From contig CM034239.1 of NCBI GenBank assembly GCA_019916065.1, positions 42,858,663-42,922,662 on the forward strand: a DNA stretch of 64,000 nucleotides, given 5' to 3'. Under the pieces are notes generated by a model that was not told where the DNA came from, did not search any database, and was given only the letters and a program-made list of their open reading frames with translations. Source of the stretch: Vitellaria paradoxa. Lineage: Eukaryota; Streptophyta; Magnoliopsida; Ericales; Sapotaceae. Shown here piece after piece: positions 36,755-48,249 of this stretch. A program made the translations under genes and the position numbers. How positions within the stretch are numbered: the stretch's first letter is position 1; every line of letters begins with the position of its first letter.

Positions 36755-36904
36755 GGATTTGTTTGGAGTAAGAAATAGTGAGATAAATTGAGATAAATTG
36801 AGAGTTCGTAATACGTGCAATGAAAGAAAAAAGTTAATGTGATATAAAGTTAATAGAGATTTATAGAGATTTTCAGTATTTTTTTTTATGCCAAACGCAA
36901 CCAA
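36755..36904. mobile_element. AT-rich MITE (TTTGGAGTAAGA...GCCAAACGCAACC)
   Basis: The start is GGATTTGTTTGGAGTAAG and the end is ATGCCAAACGCAACCAAGG. The core is GAGTTCGTAATACGTGCAATGA, shared with 20246-20372 and similar to 61689-61848. Confidence 0.55.
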
Positions 36905-37579
36905 GGATTACATCACATACAAACATAACTTGTACAATTCTCGTTGTCAAAGAGGTAGATCCTAATTGTTTCTAAAACATGAAAAGTGGGGAACTTTTAA
37001 TACTAAATATGAAATAATTTAAATCATTAACTAAATTATAGGGGTGACTTAAAAGATTAAAAAAGTTAGTTTGGTTTCATTATTTTGTAGTAGAGATGTT
37101 TTCTAAATTATAATCCCTATTATTTAATCCATATACTAAACTAGTCTTATTACTTATCCATCCTTACCTTTTGAAACCAAATGTCTAGTTTTTTCACCAT
37201 AGTATCTTAATTAGATTGTCATTTAAGGCGAATTTTTTTTTTTTTTTTTTTTATGATATCAAATGATCAATTACAAATTATTTAACCTTTTAATTTTTAA
37301 ATGAAAAGAAATTTACGTTGAAAAATTTCGCTCAATGTTATATGAACCCATTACTTGTCAACTTAATTAAGTGATTTTGCTATCACTTTCCCCTTTCCCA
37401 ATTTGTTATGATAAATTTGTCTTTTTCTCCGGCCCAGTTGTGTGTTTTCCGACAACATTTCTCCCTGGGCCTAGACTGTTCCCCTAAGTTGAGCCCAATT
37501 TACCACCGAGCCCAATATTGTTTCTTGCGTATGTCGCTGCTGCAATATATTCGAGGATCTAAATAAATTAAATAATTCA

Positions 37580-37903
37580 GGTAGCGTTTGGTTTATTTTT
37601 TTGTTTTCTACTTTCTGTTTTCGTTTTATGTTTAAAAATATCAAAATAAAGTAACAAAAAATGCTATGCTTTCATTATTTTCAAACTTTCTTTATTTTGG
37701 ATTAAAAACGCTCAAAATGATTTTTTATCATTTTTTATTTTATGTGCAAGCTCATTTTCTATTTTTTAAAATAAAATTTGAAAACACAAGTGGCTAAATG
37801 CGTTTTGAGTTTTTTTTCTTTTTTTCAAAAACGTAAAATAAAAAATAAGTTTAAAACAGAAAATAAAAAATAAAAAATAAAAAAATAAACCAAATGAACC
37901 CTC
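37580..37903. mobile_element. Long MITE, copy 2 of a three-copy family
   Basis: The left end is AGGTAGCGTTTGGTTTATTT. The right end read inverted is GAGGGTTCATTTGGTTTATT. The inverted repeats then continue TTTTTGTTTTCT-like on the left and TTTTTATTTTTT-like on the right. Length is about 324 bp, non-coding; relatives are at 17358-17674 and 62236-62526. Confidence 0.65.
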
Positions 37904-37913
37904 AATTTTTGGC

Positions 37914-37977
37914 AGGGTTAGAATTGTGGCATAAAGCACAAATGAAGGGTTAGAATTGTGGCATAAAGCACAAATTA
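37914..37977. repeat. Perfect 32-bp tandem duplication
   Basis: Two adjacent units of AGGGTTAGAATTGTGGCATA(...)CACAAAT, 37914-37945 and 37946-37977, nearly identical. A second small tandem (AATGTTTTNATTTTTATTTT with GAGTGTGTG) follows at about 37988-38070. Confidence 0.85.
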
Positions 37978-39017
37978 CACGTCTGTAATGTTTTCATTTT
38001 TATTTTTTTCACTCAATGAGTGTGTGTAATGTTTTTATTTTTTTTCCCTTAACGAGTGTGTATGTGTGTGTGTGGAGGCAAGAGTTAATAGCGTCAAATG
38101 AGTGGAGACAGAATATCGAGATTTATTAAAAATACAATAATTATAACAAATTTTAACATATATTACATAATAATTTTAACAGGAGAATCTCTACAAACCT
38201 CACATAACTTGTAATAGTGTTCACGTCCCTTTTCTTTATCTTCTTCCTGTTCCTATTTTTTTTCCTACCCTCCAAATTAAATTCTTATTTTCACAAGTTA
38301 ATTATTGATTAAGGGAGTTAAGCAGGTATAAATTCATAAATTCATTAAAAATGCGGTATATGGGTTTCATGGAACCTTCTTTATTTACATACTATAATAG
38401 TATAAAAATAATATAGATGTAACTGTTGTTCCTCAATTTTCTTTTCAAATTAAAAATAATAATAATGCTATAAATATGATCAAAACGAAGTTCGAATAAA
38501 AAGTTGATCATCTTTTAATTTTATCTATCCCCTGCATGGCTCATAAACTGGATCTAAATTAAGAAATAATTTAAAAACACTATATTGAGAAATTTTTTAA
38601 CGCTGATAATATTGTAATTAAAAACTTTATTTTTTGAAAAAAGAAATCTAATAATTAGATGCTATATATCACTTACTCTAATTATATACTATAATGTGTA
38701 GTATTATTCTCTGAAACTAAATTCTCTCAATTTTTAATTTTTCTCATCTTTATCTATTTATCTGTATCCCATTCTCTTTCTTAATAAGACTTATCTCTCT
38801 TTCTTTCTTTTAAAAAATACTCTTAAAAGAGACTCGTTTTTTTATCTGGAAAAGATTTGGTTAGTTTTTGTCCTAATTTTTAAATCTAAAGTTCGTTCAA
38901 TTAAGCCCACTTAATATATAAATTAATTATTTTTTTACTACTTATCTCACAAATTTTCACAATTTACATAAATAAAATTAACTAAATAAAATTAAAATAT
39001 TCAATTAATAACCTAAC

Positions 39018-39325
39018 TGTGAGGGACTGTGAGGGACCTGCCCGTGAGGGACTCTGCCTGCAGGAGAGTGAAGCGGGAGGTGAAGCAAAAAAGTAATGCC
39101 TCTCATTCCACATCGCCTGAGTCGTGGAAGGAAGTGGCATATATGTAATATTCGATATCAATATAGTACAACGCGTTTTAAAGCCGTGAGGGCACTAGGT
39201 TCAGTGGGAACTCCACGGTTAAACGTGCTCCAATGGGAGCAGTACTAGGATGGGTGACCTCCTGGGAAGTGGCTTACCAAGCCCAAAGCGGACAATATTG
39301 TACTATATGGATGCAGGTCATTACA
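39018..39325 (+). repeat. Cassandra LTR 1
   Basis: 308 bp. The 5S-like part is about 39193-39275. It has TTAAACGTGC where LTR 2 and the 5S consensus have TTAAGCGTGC, and an intact GGATGGGTGACCTCCTGGGA box. It shares with LTR 3 the extra GACTGTGA(G/A)GG phrase near the start that LTR 2 lacks. Confidence 0.88.
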
Positions 39326-39470
39326 AATAGTATTAGAGCCAATACTCAACCGGAAGTGTGGGATCACGCATAGGCCCCACGTGTAGGGGACCTGCCTGTG
39401 AGAGACTTTGCCTGCGGGAGAGTGAAACAGGAGGCCACACATGGACGCATGCCCTGTAAGGAGGGAGGAT

Positions 39471-39754
39471 TGTGAGGGACCTGCCCGTAAGGGACTCTGC
39501 CTGCGGGAGGTAAAGCAGAGAAGTAATGCCTCCCATCCCACATCGCCTGAGTCGTGGAAGGAAGTGGCATATATATAATATTCGATATCAATCTAGTACA
39601 ACGCGTTTTAAAGCCGTGAGGGCACTGGGTTCAGTGGGAACTCCAGGGTTAAGCGTGCTCCAGTGGGAGCAGTACTAGGATGGTGACTTTCTGGGAAGTA
39701 GCTTACCAAGCTCAAAGCGGACAATATTGTACTATATGGATGCGGGTCGTTACA
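39471..39754 (+). repeat. Cassandra LTR 2 (middle)
   Basis: 284 bp, shortest of the three. The 5S-like part is about 39625-39715. It keeps TTAAGCGTGC but has lost one base in the downstream box (GGATGGTGACTTTCTGGGA), which should weaken Pol III factor binding. Confidence 0.88.
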
Positions 39755-39899
39755 AATGGTATCAGAGCCAATACCCAGCCGGAAGTATGGGATCACGCGT
39801 GGGCCTCACGTGTAGGGGACCTGCTTGTGAGGGACTCTGCCTGCAGGAGAGTGAAACAGGAGGCCACGCAGGGACGTGTGCCCTGTAAGGGGGGAGGAT

Positions 39900-40208
39900 T
39901 GTGAGGGACTGTGAAGGGCCTGCTCGTGAGAGACTTTGCCTGCAGGAGAGTGAAGCGGGAGGTAAAGCAGAAAAGTAATGCCTCCTATCCCACATTGCCT
40001 GGGTCGTGGAAGGAAAGTGGCATATATGTAATATTCGATATCAATATAGTACAATGCGTTTTAAAGCCGTGAGGGCACTGGGTTCAGTGGGAACTCCAGG
40101 GTTAAGCGTGTTCCAGTGGGAGCAGTACTAGGATGGGTGACCTCCTGAGAAGTGGCTTACCAAGCCCAAAACGAACAATATTGTACTATATGGATGCGGG
40201 TCGTTACA
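39900..40208 (+). repeat. Cassandra LTR 3
   Basis: 309 bp. The 5S-like part is about 40075-40156, with TTAAGCGTGTTCC and GGATGGGTGACCTCCTGAGA. It is followed directly by the target duplication CTAAC. Confidence 0.88.
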
Positions 40209-40213
40209 CTAAC

Positions 40214-41129
40214 AAATAAGAAAATATTTATTATTTAACGTTTGGTTGTTGTATATTTAATATTAGTTTTATATTTTTAAAATTTTATAACATATAAATA
40301 ATAAAATTATATTATAATATTTTTATGACATTGAGTTTGAAAACACCTAAAACTTTGGTTATTTTGACATTTTCTGTTAAGTTTTATGGTTGATTTTATC
40401 GGAAAAAAGTCAATGTTAATAAAATTTCAAAATAAGAAAGGTAAATCTAACTTTTAAATATTATGGATGGTAAGTATAATTATCCAACTATTAAAAGAAC
40501 ATAAATATAATTTATCCCATTTTTATATAGTAGTAAGATAATATAAACACATATACATATGTACATAATATGATATAATGTATAAAATAAAACATTAAAC
40601 TATTAAATTATTATAATTCTTATGTATCTATGATTTTTATGTAAAAAATTTTGGTAAGAAAAAAAGAAGTATTAAATCATACATCGCACTTGGACGGATA
40701 TGGTGAATTGGTTCAGAGGCAAAATAAGTGGGAAATCGTTATCTAGTATTATAAGAAAAATTGCATTGGCTACAACAATTTACCACATATGGTTGGAAGG
40801 GAATCGAAAAATATTCACAAGTATTACTGCTTCTTGTCTTCAACTGTTAAAACTTATTAGAGAGGAGATTAGATGAAAAACATTCCAGTTTATTAATGTA
40901 AATAATACAAATATAAATATAGATATATATATTAATTGGAGAATACCTATTAAAGTACAATGTAACACCAGGAGAATGCTTTCGTGATTTTGTATTTACT
41001 TGTCCAATAATCCAAATATAAGCTTATTTACCCAAAAAAAAAAAAAAAACCATAGATATTTTTAGGTATTTACAAATTTTATGTTATGAGGATATTTTTG
41101 ATAAAAATTTAAACATATATTAAATCATT
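40214..41129. other. AT-rich spacer with half of a Mutator-like MITE
   Basis: 40340-40530 resembles the right half of the MITE at 58548-59048. Shared phrases include AATCTAACTTTTAAATATTA and, at the end, ATAATTTATCC. The left half is missing or unrecognisable. No gene. Confidence 0.5.
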
Positions 41130-42140
41130 GAAAATTTTATGTATTTATGATTTTTATGAAGATATTTTTGTCGAAAAAATATTTTTCATCTATTCATACT
41201 TTTATATAGTAGTAAAAATAGTAATAGTAATATATATAGTATAAATATAATATAATATAATATAATATAAGGAAAAGGTTTTAATTTATTAAATCATTAA
41301 TATTCTTAAGTATTCAAGGTTTTATGAGGGTATTTTTAGTAAAAAAAAATGCAATAAATCATAAAATTTTTTAATACTGATGATTTTTATGAGGATTCTT
41401 TTGTCCCAAAAATTGTTTTTTAAGTATTTATACTTTTATACAGTAGTAAAATAAAAAATATATATATGTATGTATGTATGTAAGTATAATACTGTAATAA
41501 ATTATATTTTTTTTTCGGTATTTATGAATTTTAAGAGAAAATTTTTGTTGAAAAAATGTTTTTTAAATATTTATACTTTTACCCAGTATACACACTCGCA
41601 CACGCACATGTAAATATATGATAAAATATGATATATAATAATATAAAAGTTTTTCATTTAAATTATTAGAATTTTTATGTCTTTATGATTTTTTGAGTAT
41701 ATTTTTGTCTAAAAAATATTTTTTAAATATTCATACTTTTGTGTATTAGTAATAAGATATAATAAGACACACACATATATATGTATATATGTATAATATA
41801 ATATAATTTATAATAAAAATTTTTTGATGTATTAAATTATTAGAATTATTAGGTTTTAATGATTTTCATGTTATGAGATATTTTTGGTATAAAATAAAAA
41901 ATGTATTAAATCATGGAATTTTTTAGGTATTTATGATTTTTATAAGAATATTTTTGTCCAAAAAATATTTTTCATTTATTCATACTATTATAATAATATA
42001 ATATAATGCGTAATAATAAAAAATTTTCAATAGATTAAATTATTAGAAGCTTTTAGGTATTTGTGAGTTTTACGAGGACATTTTTGTTTAAAAAATATTT
42101 TTCAATTATTCATACTTTTGTAAAGTAGTAAGATAAAGGG
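41130..42140. repeat. Degenerate AT-rich tandem array of at least six units
   Basis: The phrase TTTTTGTCNAAAAAATATTT followed by a TATTCATACTTTT motif recurs near 41168, 41398, 41541, 41702, 41950 and 42079. It usually follows a GTATTTATGATTTTTATGA-like phrase and is often followed by an AGTAGTAA-type phrase and a (TA)-rich tract. Spacing varies from about 130 to 250 bp, so units have been shortened or interleaved. It is non-coding and resembles a decayed minisatellite or an array of nested MITEs. Confidence 0.65.
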
Positions 42141-42339
42141 ATGCTTGCGAAAAAATTGTTTTGAAAATGTTAAACTGAAAATAATCCATTCATATGGATT
42201 TTCATTAGCAAGAGATAAATAAGTTCCATGCATTATTGATAATGTACCAAACTTAGTTAGTTCATTAAAGGTATTATTTTAAATAAATTATAATTTACTT
42301 TAGGGTGTGTTTGGAGTGTAAAAAGTTAATATAACTTGA

Positions 42340-42900
42340 TACACGTGACAGTTTTATAACTTACACAATATGTGAAAGTTAAAGTTTATAAAAATTTATA
42401 AGGATTTTATTATATTTCATAACAGAGATTGCGTTTAATTTTAACATGACATTTTTTATGAATAGTATATTTTACGACAATTTATTTTATATAAAACAAT
42501 CAAGCAGAAATCACTCCTATTCATTAGGTCAATCTTACTAAATAACCAATGCTGATTATTGGGACTCATCAATACTACTCATTTTTTTGGAGTATGAAAA
42601 CATCAACGTTATTGATGATTTAATTAAAAGAAAATATCAATGGGATTGATGATTTTGTCTCCTATTCTACTAAATTAAATTTTTTTTAACTTTAATATAA
42701 TATGTTCTCCTTTTGTTTTCTGTGTTATTGGGGCGACTTGTCGGTATTACTAATGCTTTCTCTTCGATTTCTAAGTGCTTGAAAACATCAATAGATCTAT
42801 TGACTATGTTATTTAAAAATATGTTAATAATATTCATCACCTTGCCCCTTATTATGCCAAATTAAATTTTTTTTTTACCATAATATGGTTTTTTTTCCTC
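42340..42900. repeat. Upstream part of the aminotransferase segmental duplication, copy 1
   Basis: 42425-42640 aligns with 58115-58310 (shared TTTAATTTTAACATG, AAACAATCAAG(C/T)AGAAAT, TTGATTATT-type blocks). 42690-42900 aligns with parts of 60640-61140 (TATTGGGGC, TCCTCCCACCTT). In copy 2 these two blocks are about 2.3 kb apart, in copy 1 about 0.1 kb. Confidence 0.65.
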
Positions 42901-42999
42901 CCACCTTGTTATGGTAAAAAAATTGCAAACTAAACCTCAATGTTTCACCAATCATCATAAGGCATGTGATTTATGTTGGGGCTGTCCTATAAAATGGAC

Positions 43000-43600
43000 T
43001 CTAGAATTGAAATGTAAAAATAAAAGATTTAAGATTTAATCAAGATAAATTTAATTGAATAAATAAATTATGTTTGACAAAATCAATAAATCTTAATTAA
43101 ATTCTAATTTTTCATCTCTATTCTTCAGCTTTGCAGTGCATTCCCCTGATGCCCTATATATAAGTTCTACAGTGCAAAATACATTGCAATAGATGAAGTA
43201 TAGAAATAAAGGGTCAGGATTTAATCACTATTTGACAAAAATCAATAAATCTTGATTCAATCTTGACCCTCTATGTTTACACTTTAGCTTTGCAGTGCAT
43301 TTCCCTAGAACCTTGCATATGGGTTTTGGGAGGCTGCAGTGTATAATACACTATAGTAGATGAAATGTAGAAATAAAGGGTAAGATTTAATCAAGATAAG
43401 TTTAATTGAATTAACAAATGTTGTTGATTGAATTAATAAATATTGTTTGGCAAAATCAATTAATCATGATTAAATCATGACCCTCTAACTCTATAGTTTA
43501 GCTCTTATAGTATATTTTGCACTATAGCTCCCCTGAATCCCTTCCTATAGGTTCGGGGATCGGATTGCAAAATACACTACAGGGGTTAAGGGGGATGCAA
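43000..43600. repeat. Three palindromic repeat units upstream of aminotransferase copy 1
   Basis: Units at about 43010-43150, 43185-43310 and 43360-43530 each begin GAAATGTA(G/A)AAATAAA and contain TTAAGATTTAATCAAGAT-like sequence. Each ends in the near inverse (CTTGATTCAATCTTGACCCT, then TTACACTTTAGCTTTGCAGT), so each could fold as a hairpin. Phrases such as TGCAGTGCATT and AATACACTA join them. Further decayed pieces reach 44215. Likely a tandem MITE cluster; no gene. Confidence 0.6.
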
Positions 43601-44219
43601 GTAGTGGCAAGAGGGATTCATTGACCCCACTGTAAGCAAAATTTATGTGGAGAATAGTATAATTTTTTGGATATTTTTGTAATTTTTTTCAATTATATTC
43701 TCTCAATACCTCAAACAATTTACAAGTTTTTTTGCATTTACTTTTATGTCAGACACACTACTTACTTTGCAGAGTACATTCACACTCTCTCTCTCCCCAC
43801 TTTGCAGACTACAATCAATCATTTTATCTTGATTAGATTCCGACCTTTCATTTTTACACTTTATTTCTTACAGTGCATTTTGTACTATAACCAACTAGAA
43901 ACCCCTTTTATCCATCGACCTTACTATGAGTAAAATTTCTATAAGAAATAATATAATTTTTAAAATATTTTTATAATTTTATCTCAATATATTTTTTAAA
44001 ACAGATTGTTCAAATACTTCAAATAATTTATAAACTTTATCCTTGCTTTGATATAAAGCACTATGCCCATTTTGCAGACTACATTCATTCTCACCCTTTC
44101 TCTCTCTCTACCCACTTTGTGGGCTGCATTTAGTCAAAACTTATTTTGAATAAATTCTCATCCGTCATTTTTGCACGTATCTCCTGCAGTGATTTTGCAC
44201 TGCAACCCTGGAACCACCT

Positions 44220-44325
44220 TTGTATATTCGTACGTCTCTCGTTCACTGATGAACTACTACTCTGTTCTATTCTATCTCTAAACACTCTCATTAACCAGTT
44301 GAAATATCCGGCGGAGACCACAGAA
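44220..44325 (+). promoter_or_regulatory. 5' leader and core promoter region, aminotransferase copy 1
   Basis: From about 44221 to the ATG the sequence matches copy 2 (62719-62821) closely, with a few substitutions and a small indel. Upstream of this point the two copies no longer match. The TATA position reads TTTGTATATTCG here against CTTTATATATTCG in copy 2, so this copy has a weaker TATA-like element. Confidence 0.5.
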
Positions 44326-47300
44326 ATGGAAAACGGGTCGCCGGCGGAGAGATGGGGTTTCCGGAGGAAAGACGTTCTGGGCAAGGCGTCGGCTATCTCC
44401 GTCAGAGGTGTTCTCAACCAGGTCATGGCGAATATCAATCAAGCAGACCCAAGGCCTGTAATCCCTCTTGGCTACGGCGACCCCTCGGCTTTCCCTTGCT
44501 TTCGAACAACCGACATCGCCGTTGACGCTATCGTCGATGCCGTTCGATCGGCTAATTTCAACGGTTATACCTCCACCGCTGGGCTTCTTCCGGCGAGAAG
44601 GTACTCTTCAAATACACACGCACACGTGCATGCTTGTAACTTCGCATACCTTTCTACGTACATGTTTTATTACTTTATTCTCACGGATTTTTATGGTCCT
44701 GTTTGGTAGTATTAAAACTCATCAAAATTTATTAATTTTAATTAATTTTTATATTTTTTTTCAATCAAATTTATCCACATATCATCTTTATGTATATCTT
44801 TCTATTTCTATTGTACTTTTTGACTATTTTTGTTAACCAAATATATCCTATGTTGTAGAATGTTCTTGCCTTTTTGTTTTTAGAAAAGGTGACCAAAAGT
44901 TGTTAAACCCCCGTGTTTGGTAACGTTTGTGTTTTTTATTTTTTTGTTTATCTTTTCAAAATTTTGTAAATCACCGACAAAATCAAACCATTGTGTATTT
45001 ATATTTATTTGTTTGCGATTTTTTACTTTTTTGTTGTCGTTTTTATTTTTTCTTTTATTTTTTTTTTAAAATAAAAATTGAAACTGCGTTTGAAAATACA
45101 CTTTGTTTACAATTTTGATTCGTTTATTTTCATAAAATATTTAATTTTATTAGTTTTTTAAAAAAAATTAATTGAATTTAGTAAAATATATTTCATACTA
45201 ATTTAATTTAATTATTAAAAACCATTTATTTCAATAAATATAAAATATATTAAATTATAGTCTTTATTAAAAATAATTAATAAAATATAATTATTTTATC
45301 ATTTAATTCAGTAAATAGAAAATATATTAACTATAATTTAATAATATTATTTATTAAAAACAATTGAATAAAATATATGAATAATTTAAAATTTTAATTA
45401 TGATATTAATTAAAAATAATTTGATAAAATACTAATTAAATTAAATTAATTTATGATTTGTTAAAATAATTAAATAAAATATATTTTATATTAATTAAAT
45501 TAATTAATTTAAATAAATTATTAAATTAAATTTAATAAATAAATATAATTAAATTTAATAAATATATTTCATATTTATTAAATTAATTATTTTAATTTAG
45601 TTATATTATTTATTAAGAATAAATTAATATAATGTCATGCCTCCGAAATCTTGAAATCTCGATGAGTGATTTTAGAATGTAAAATTTAACGCATTCAGAT
45701 TATTATAATCTCACTATTTATCTTTTCAGAGCCACCGACCATTCTATTCATTAGTATAAACAATAGAATGGCTATTCTACTAATAAAGTCCACACTTAGT
45801 CTTAAATTAAAACTAGATAACATAAACTGTACTTGTTTGTAAAACGGTATTTCTATATAAATAAAACTTTTGATATTACTATATATAGAAAAACTACTTA
45901 ATAAGACTGTAAGATTTAAACAGTTGTGCCAGCCCTCCTAGGTTTTGGGCTCTGCACCTACAATATAATCTATAGGGACGTGAGCACCAAACCATATGTG
46001 CTCACAATATATAAAAATATATTTTTTTATAATACATTTTAGGAATCTCATAAAATAGTGAATATAGTAAGAAACCATTGAATGCATCAACACACATCAT
46101 AATAGATAGTGTTGGTTCATAACTTCTATTTCTCTTATTAACTTTTCTTTATTTATTATTTTTCTTTCCCAAGGTGGGAAGGATACTCTACAAAACTGTC
46201 TCACAATCAAGTGATAGTCCAAATCATCACTGGTTCGTATATATATATTAGCGAAGCACTTTTGTGTTGTCTTTTATAGATTTGAGTCTGAGGGCCATAA
46301 TGAGTCTTTATCATTTCCGTCGTTGTTGTGGATTAATAGTTCACAGGTACGATTTCCTGACTCTACACAGGTTTAAGGTCTTTCAACCTAAGGGTATCTC
46401 ATGACTTTTCCTATTTTATTCAGTATCCTCACTTTCCCCAAAATCAACATTTTCTTATATTTCTCCTTTACGTTGTTAAATGTTAGAAATAATATCTGTG
46501 AGTGTGTCAACTTTCACAATTTCATGTCTCCATTTTATTATTTGTTTCACAATAGTCACATATTCACCTTATTTCAACATATCATGCATATTTCAAAATT
46601 GAAGAGAAAATTTAATAAAACTAATCTTAATTTTAGTATCACTGAAAATTTAGCTATCAAACTTAATATTAATTTAATAATAATATAAACTTAAACCCAC
46701 AATTATATCCCTATTAAATATTATATATACATAGACCATCATATTGTAATATAAGAGAGTAAAATTTGCCAAAGTAGGGGTAATTGCGGTGTTGAATAAA
46801 TAAACAAAAAGAAAAGGTCTTGGGTTTATAATTTCTTTATTGTTTATCTTCTTCCTTAAAGAAAAATTAAGTTTCGTTTAAAACTTAAAATTTTGTTTTA
46901 CAAATATGTCAAAATTATTATCATGGTCTTTTTCTATTAAAATAAACATTACAAAAGTATAAATAATATATTAATTTTTCTATCTCGTTCTTCGTTAGAA
47001 ATCGAAAATTTGTCGTATGCGTAAATCAGAACTCTTCTTTTCAATCAGATAGAACAGACACGTGAGGAACGAGTTCAATTAGAAGACTTGAAAAATAATT
47101 GAGTTTCGGTATTAACTTTCGTATCTTTTCTTTCTTTATTCCTCTCTCTCTCTCTCCTCTCTCCCCGATTTTGCTTTGCCCCACAGGCACTATAACACTT
47201 ATATATACATAGATGTCTTGTTGTCCACATGGGAGGCTCCAAGAAGCCCATCTGCCAAAGCTAAAACAATACCTCATAATTATAATATTTATAGGGGCAC

Positions 47301-48215
47301 TTTAGGGGTGTTTGGTTAAAAAAAATAGAATAAAAAGTATGATAAAAATAAAAAGATATGATATAAAGGTGAAATGTGAAAAATTTTGATTAGAGAAAAG
47401 TAAAAAAGTAGTTAAAATTAGTGAGTTTTGGTGGTACCAAACAAGGCCTTTGTTGGCATTGAACAAACGGGGAAACGTGGCATCATTTGTCGCATGTCTC
47501 TGTACACCCATATATATAACCTTATTTTGATATATATATATATATATAAATATATGTATGTTAAGAACCTATAAATTAAAGATTAAGAATTAGGAATTAG
47601 AAATCAAAAATTAAAATTTTAGACCATTACATATAATATATTAAATATAAATTTAGATAATTAAATTAATTAAATTTAATTAATTTAATTATATTATTTA
47701 TTAAAAATAATTTTAGTTTAATGAAATATTTGAAAAAAATGATTTATTTTAATATGATGCAACAAAAATGGATAAAGCGTTAAAATTGACAAAATATTTA
47801 TGACAAAAAAAGAGTAAAAATACTTTTTTTTACGTCTTTTTGTTTAAGTTTTTATTTTTTTAAAAACAAAAAATATAAACAAATTTAACAAACATATTTC
47901 TGTTGTTAGTTTATAAAATTTTAAAAATATAACTAGAAAAACATAAAACGGAAACATTACTAAACGGAGACTAAAAATTGCTAAACATTTTTAGAAGTTT
48001 TACTTTTTTTGTGCCACCGAAGTGGACGGAGAGCTGAGACTGTTTTTGGTTCATTGGTAGAAATCATTGTCCAAAGTGATCTGTACTGAGCAATGTCATG
48101 TGGAAACTATAGCAGATGTTACTAATGATTTTGAGAGGTCATGCTAGGTTTATTTTTGGTACCTTCTGTCCACTTATTGCGAAGTCCAAACATTGAGAAA
48201 TACAATTTTATTTCC

Positions 48216-48249
<34 letters not shown>

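Larger units (their letters stand above)
39018..40208 (+). mobile_element. Cassandra-type TRIM with three LTRs and two internal regions, each LTR carrying a 5S rRNA-like segment
   Basis: The structure is LTR (39018-39325), interior (39326-39470), LTR (39471-39754), interior (39755-39899), LTR (39900-40208). The 5-bp repeat CTAAC flanks the whole array (39013-39017 and 40209-40213), so it sits at one insertion site. Each interior starts with a primer-binding site (AATGGTATCAGAGCCA in the second, decayed AATAGTATTAGAGCCA in the first) and ends with a purine run GGGAGGAT. LTRs start TGTGAGGGAC and end GTTACA or ATTACA. Each LTR contains 5S rRNA-related sequence (TTAAGCGTGC, then AGTACTAGGATGGGTGACC). 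Cassandra elements are known to carry 5S sequence with its Pol III promoter. There is no coding capacity. The third LTR most likely arose by unequal recombination between LTRs. Confidence 0.92.

Noticed and set aside
39193..40156. Genuine 5S rRNA genes
   Set aside because: The 5S-like parts are incomplete, diverged and located inside LTRs with primer-binding sites and a single flanking target duplication, so they are Cassandra components.
41130..42140. CRISPR-like array
   Set aside because: Plant nuclear DNA, degenerate AT-rich units with irregular spacing, and no conserved short direct repeat with unique spacers.
45120..45640. Matrix-attachment or replication-origin-like AT tract
   Set aside because: Almost any intergenic DNA in this window is similarly AT-rich; no specific evidence.
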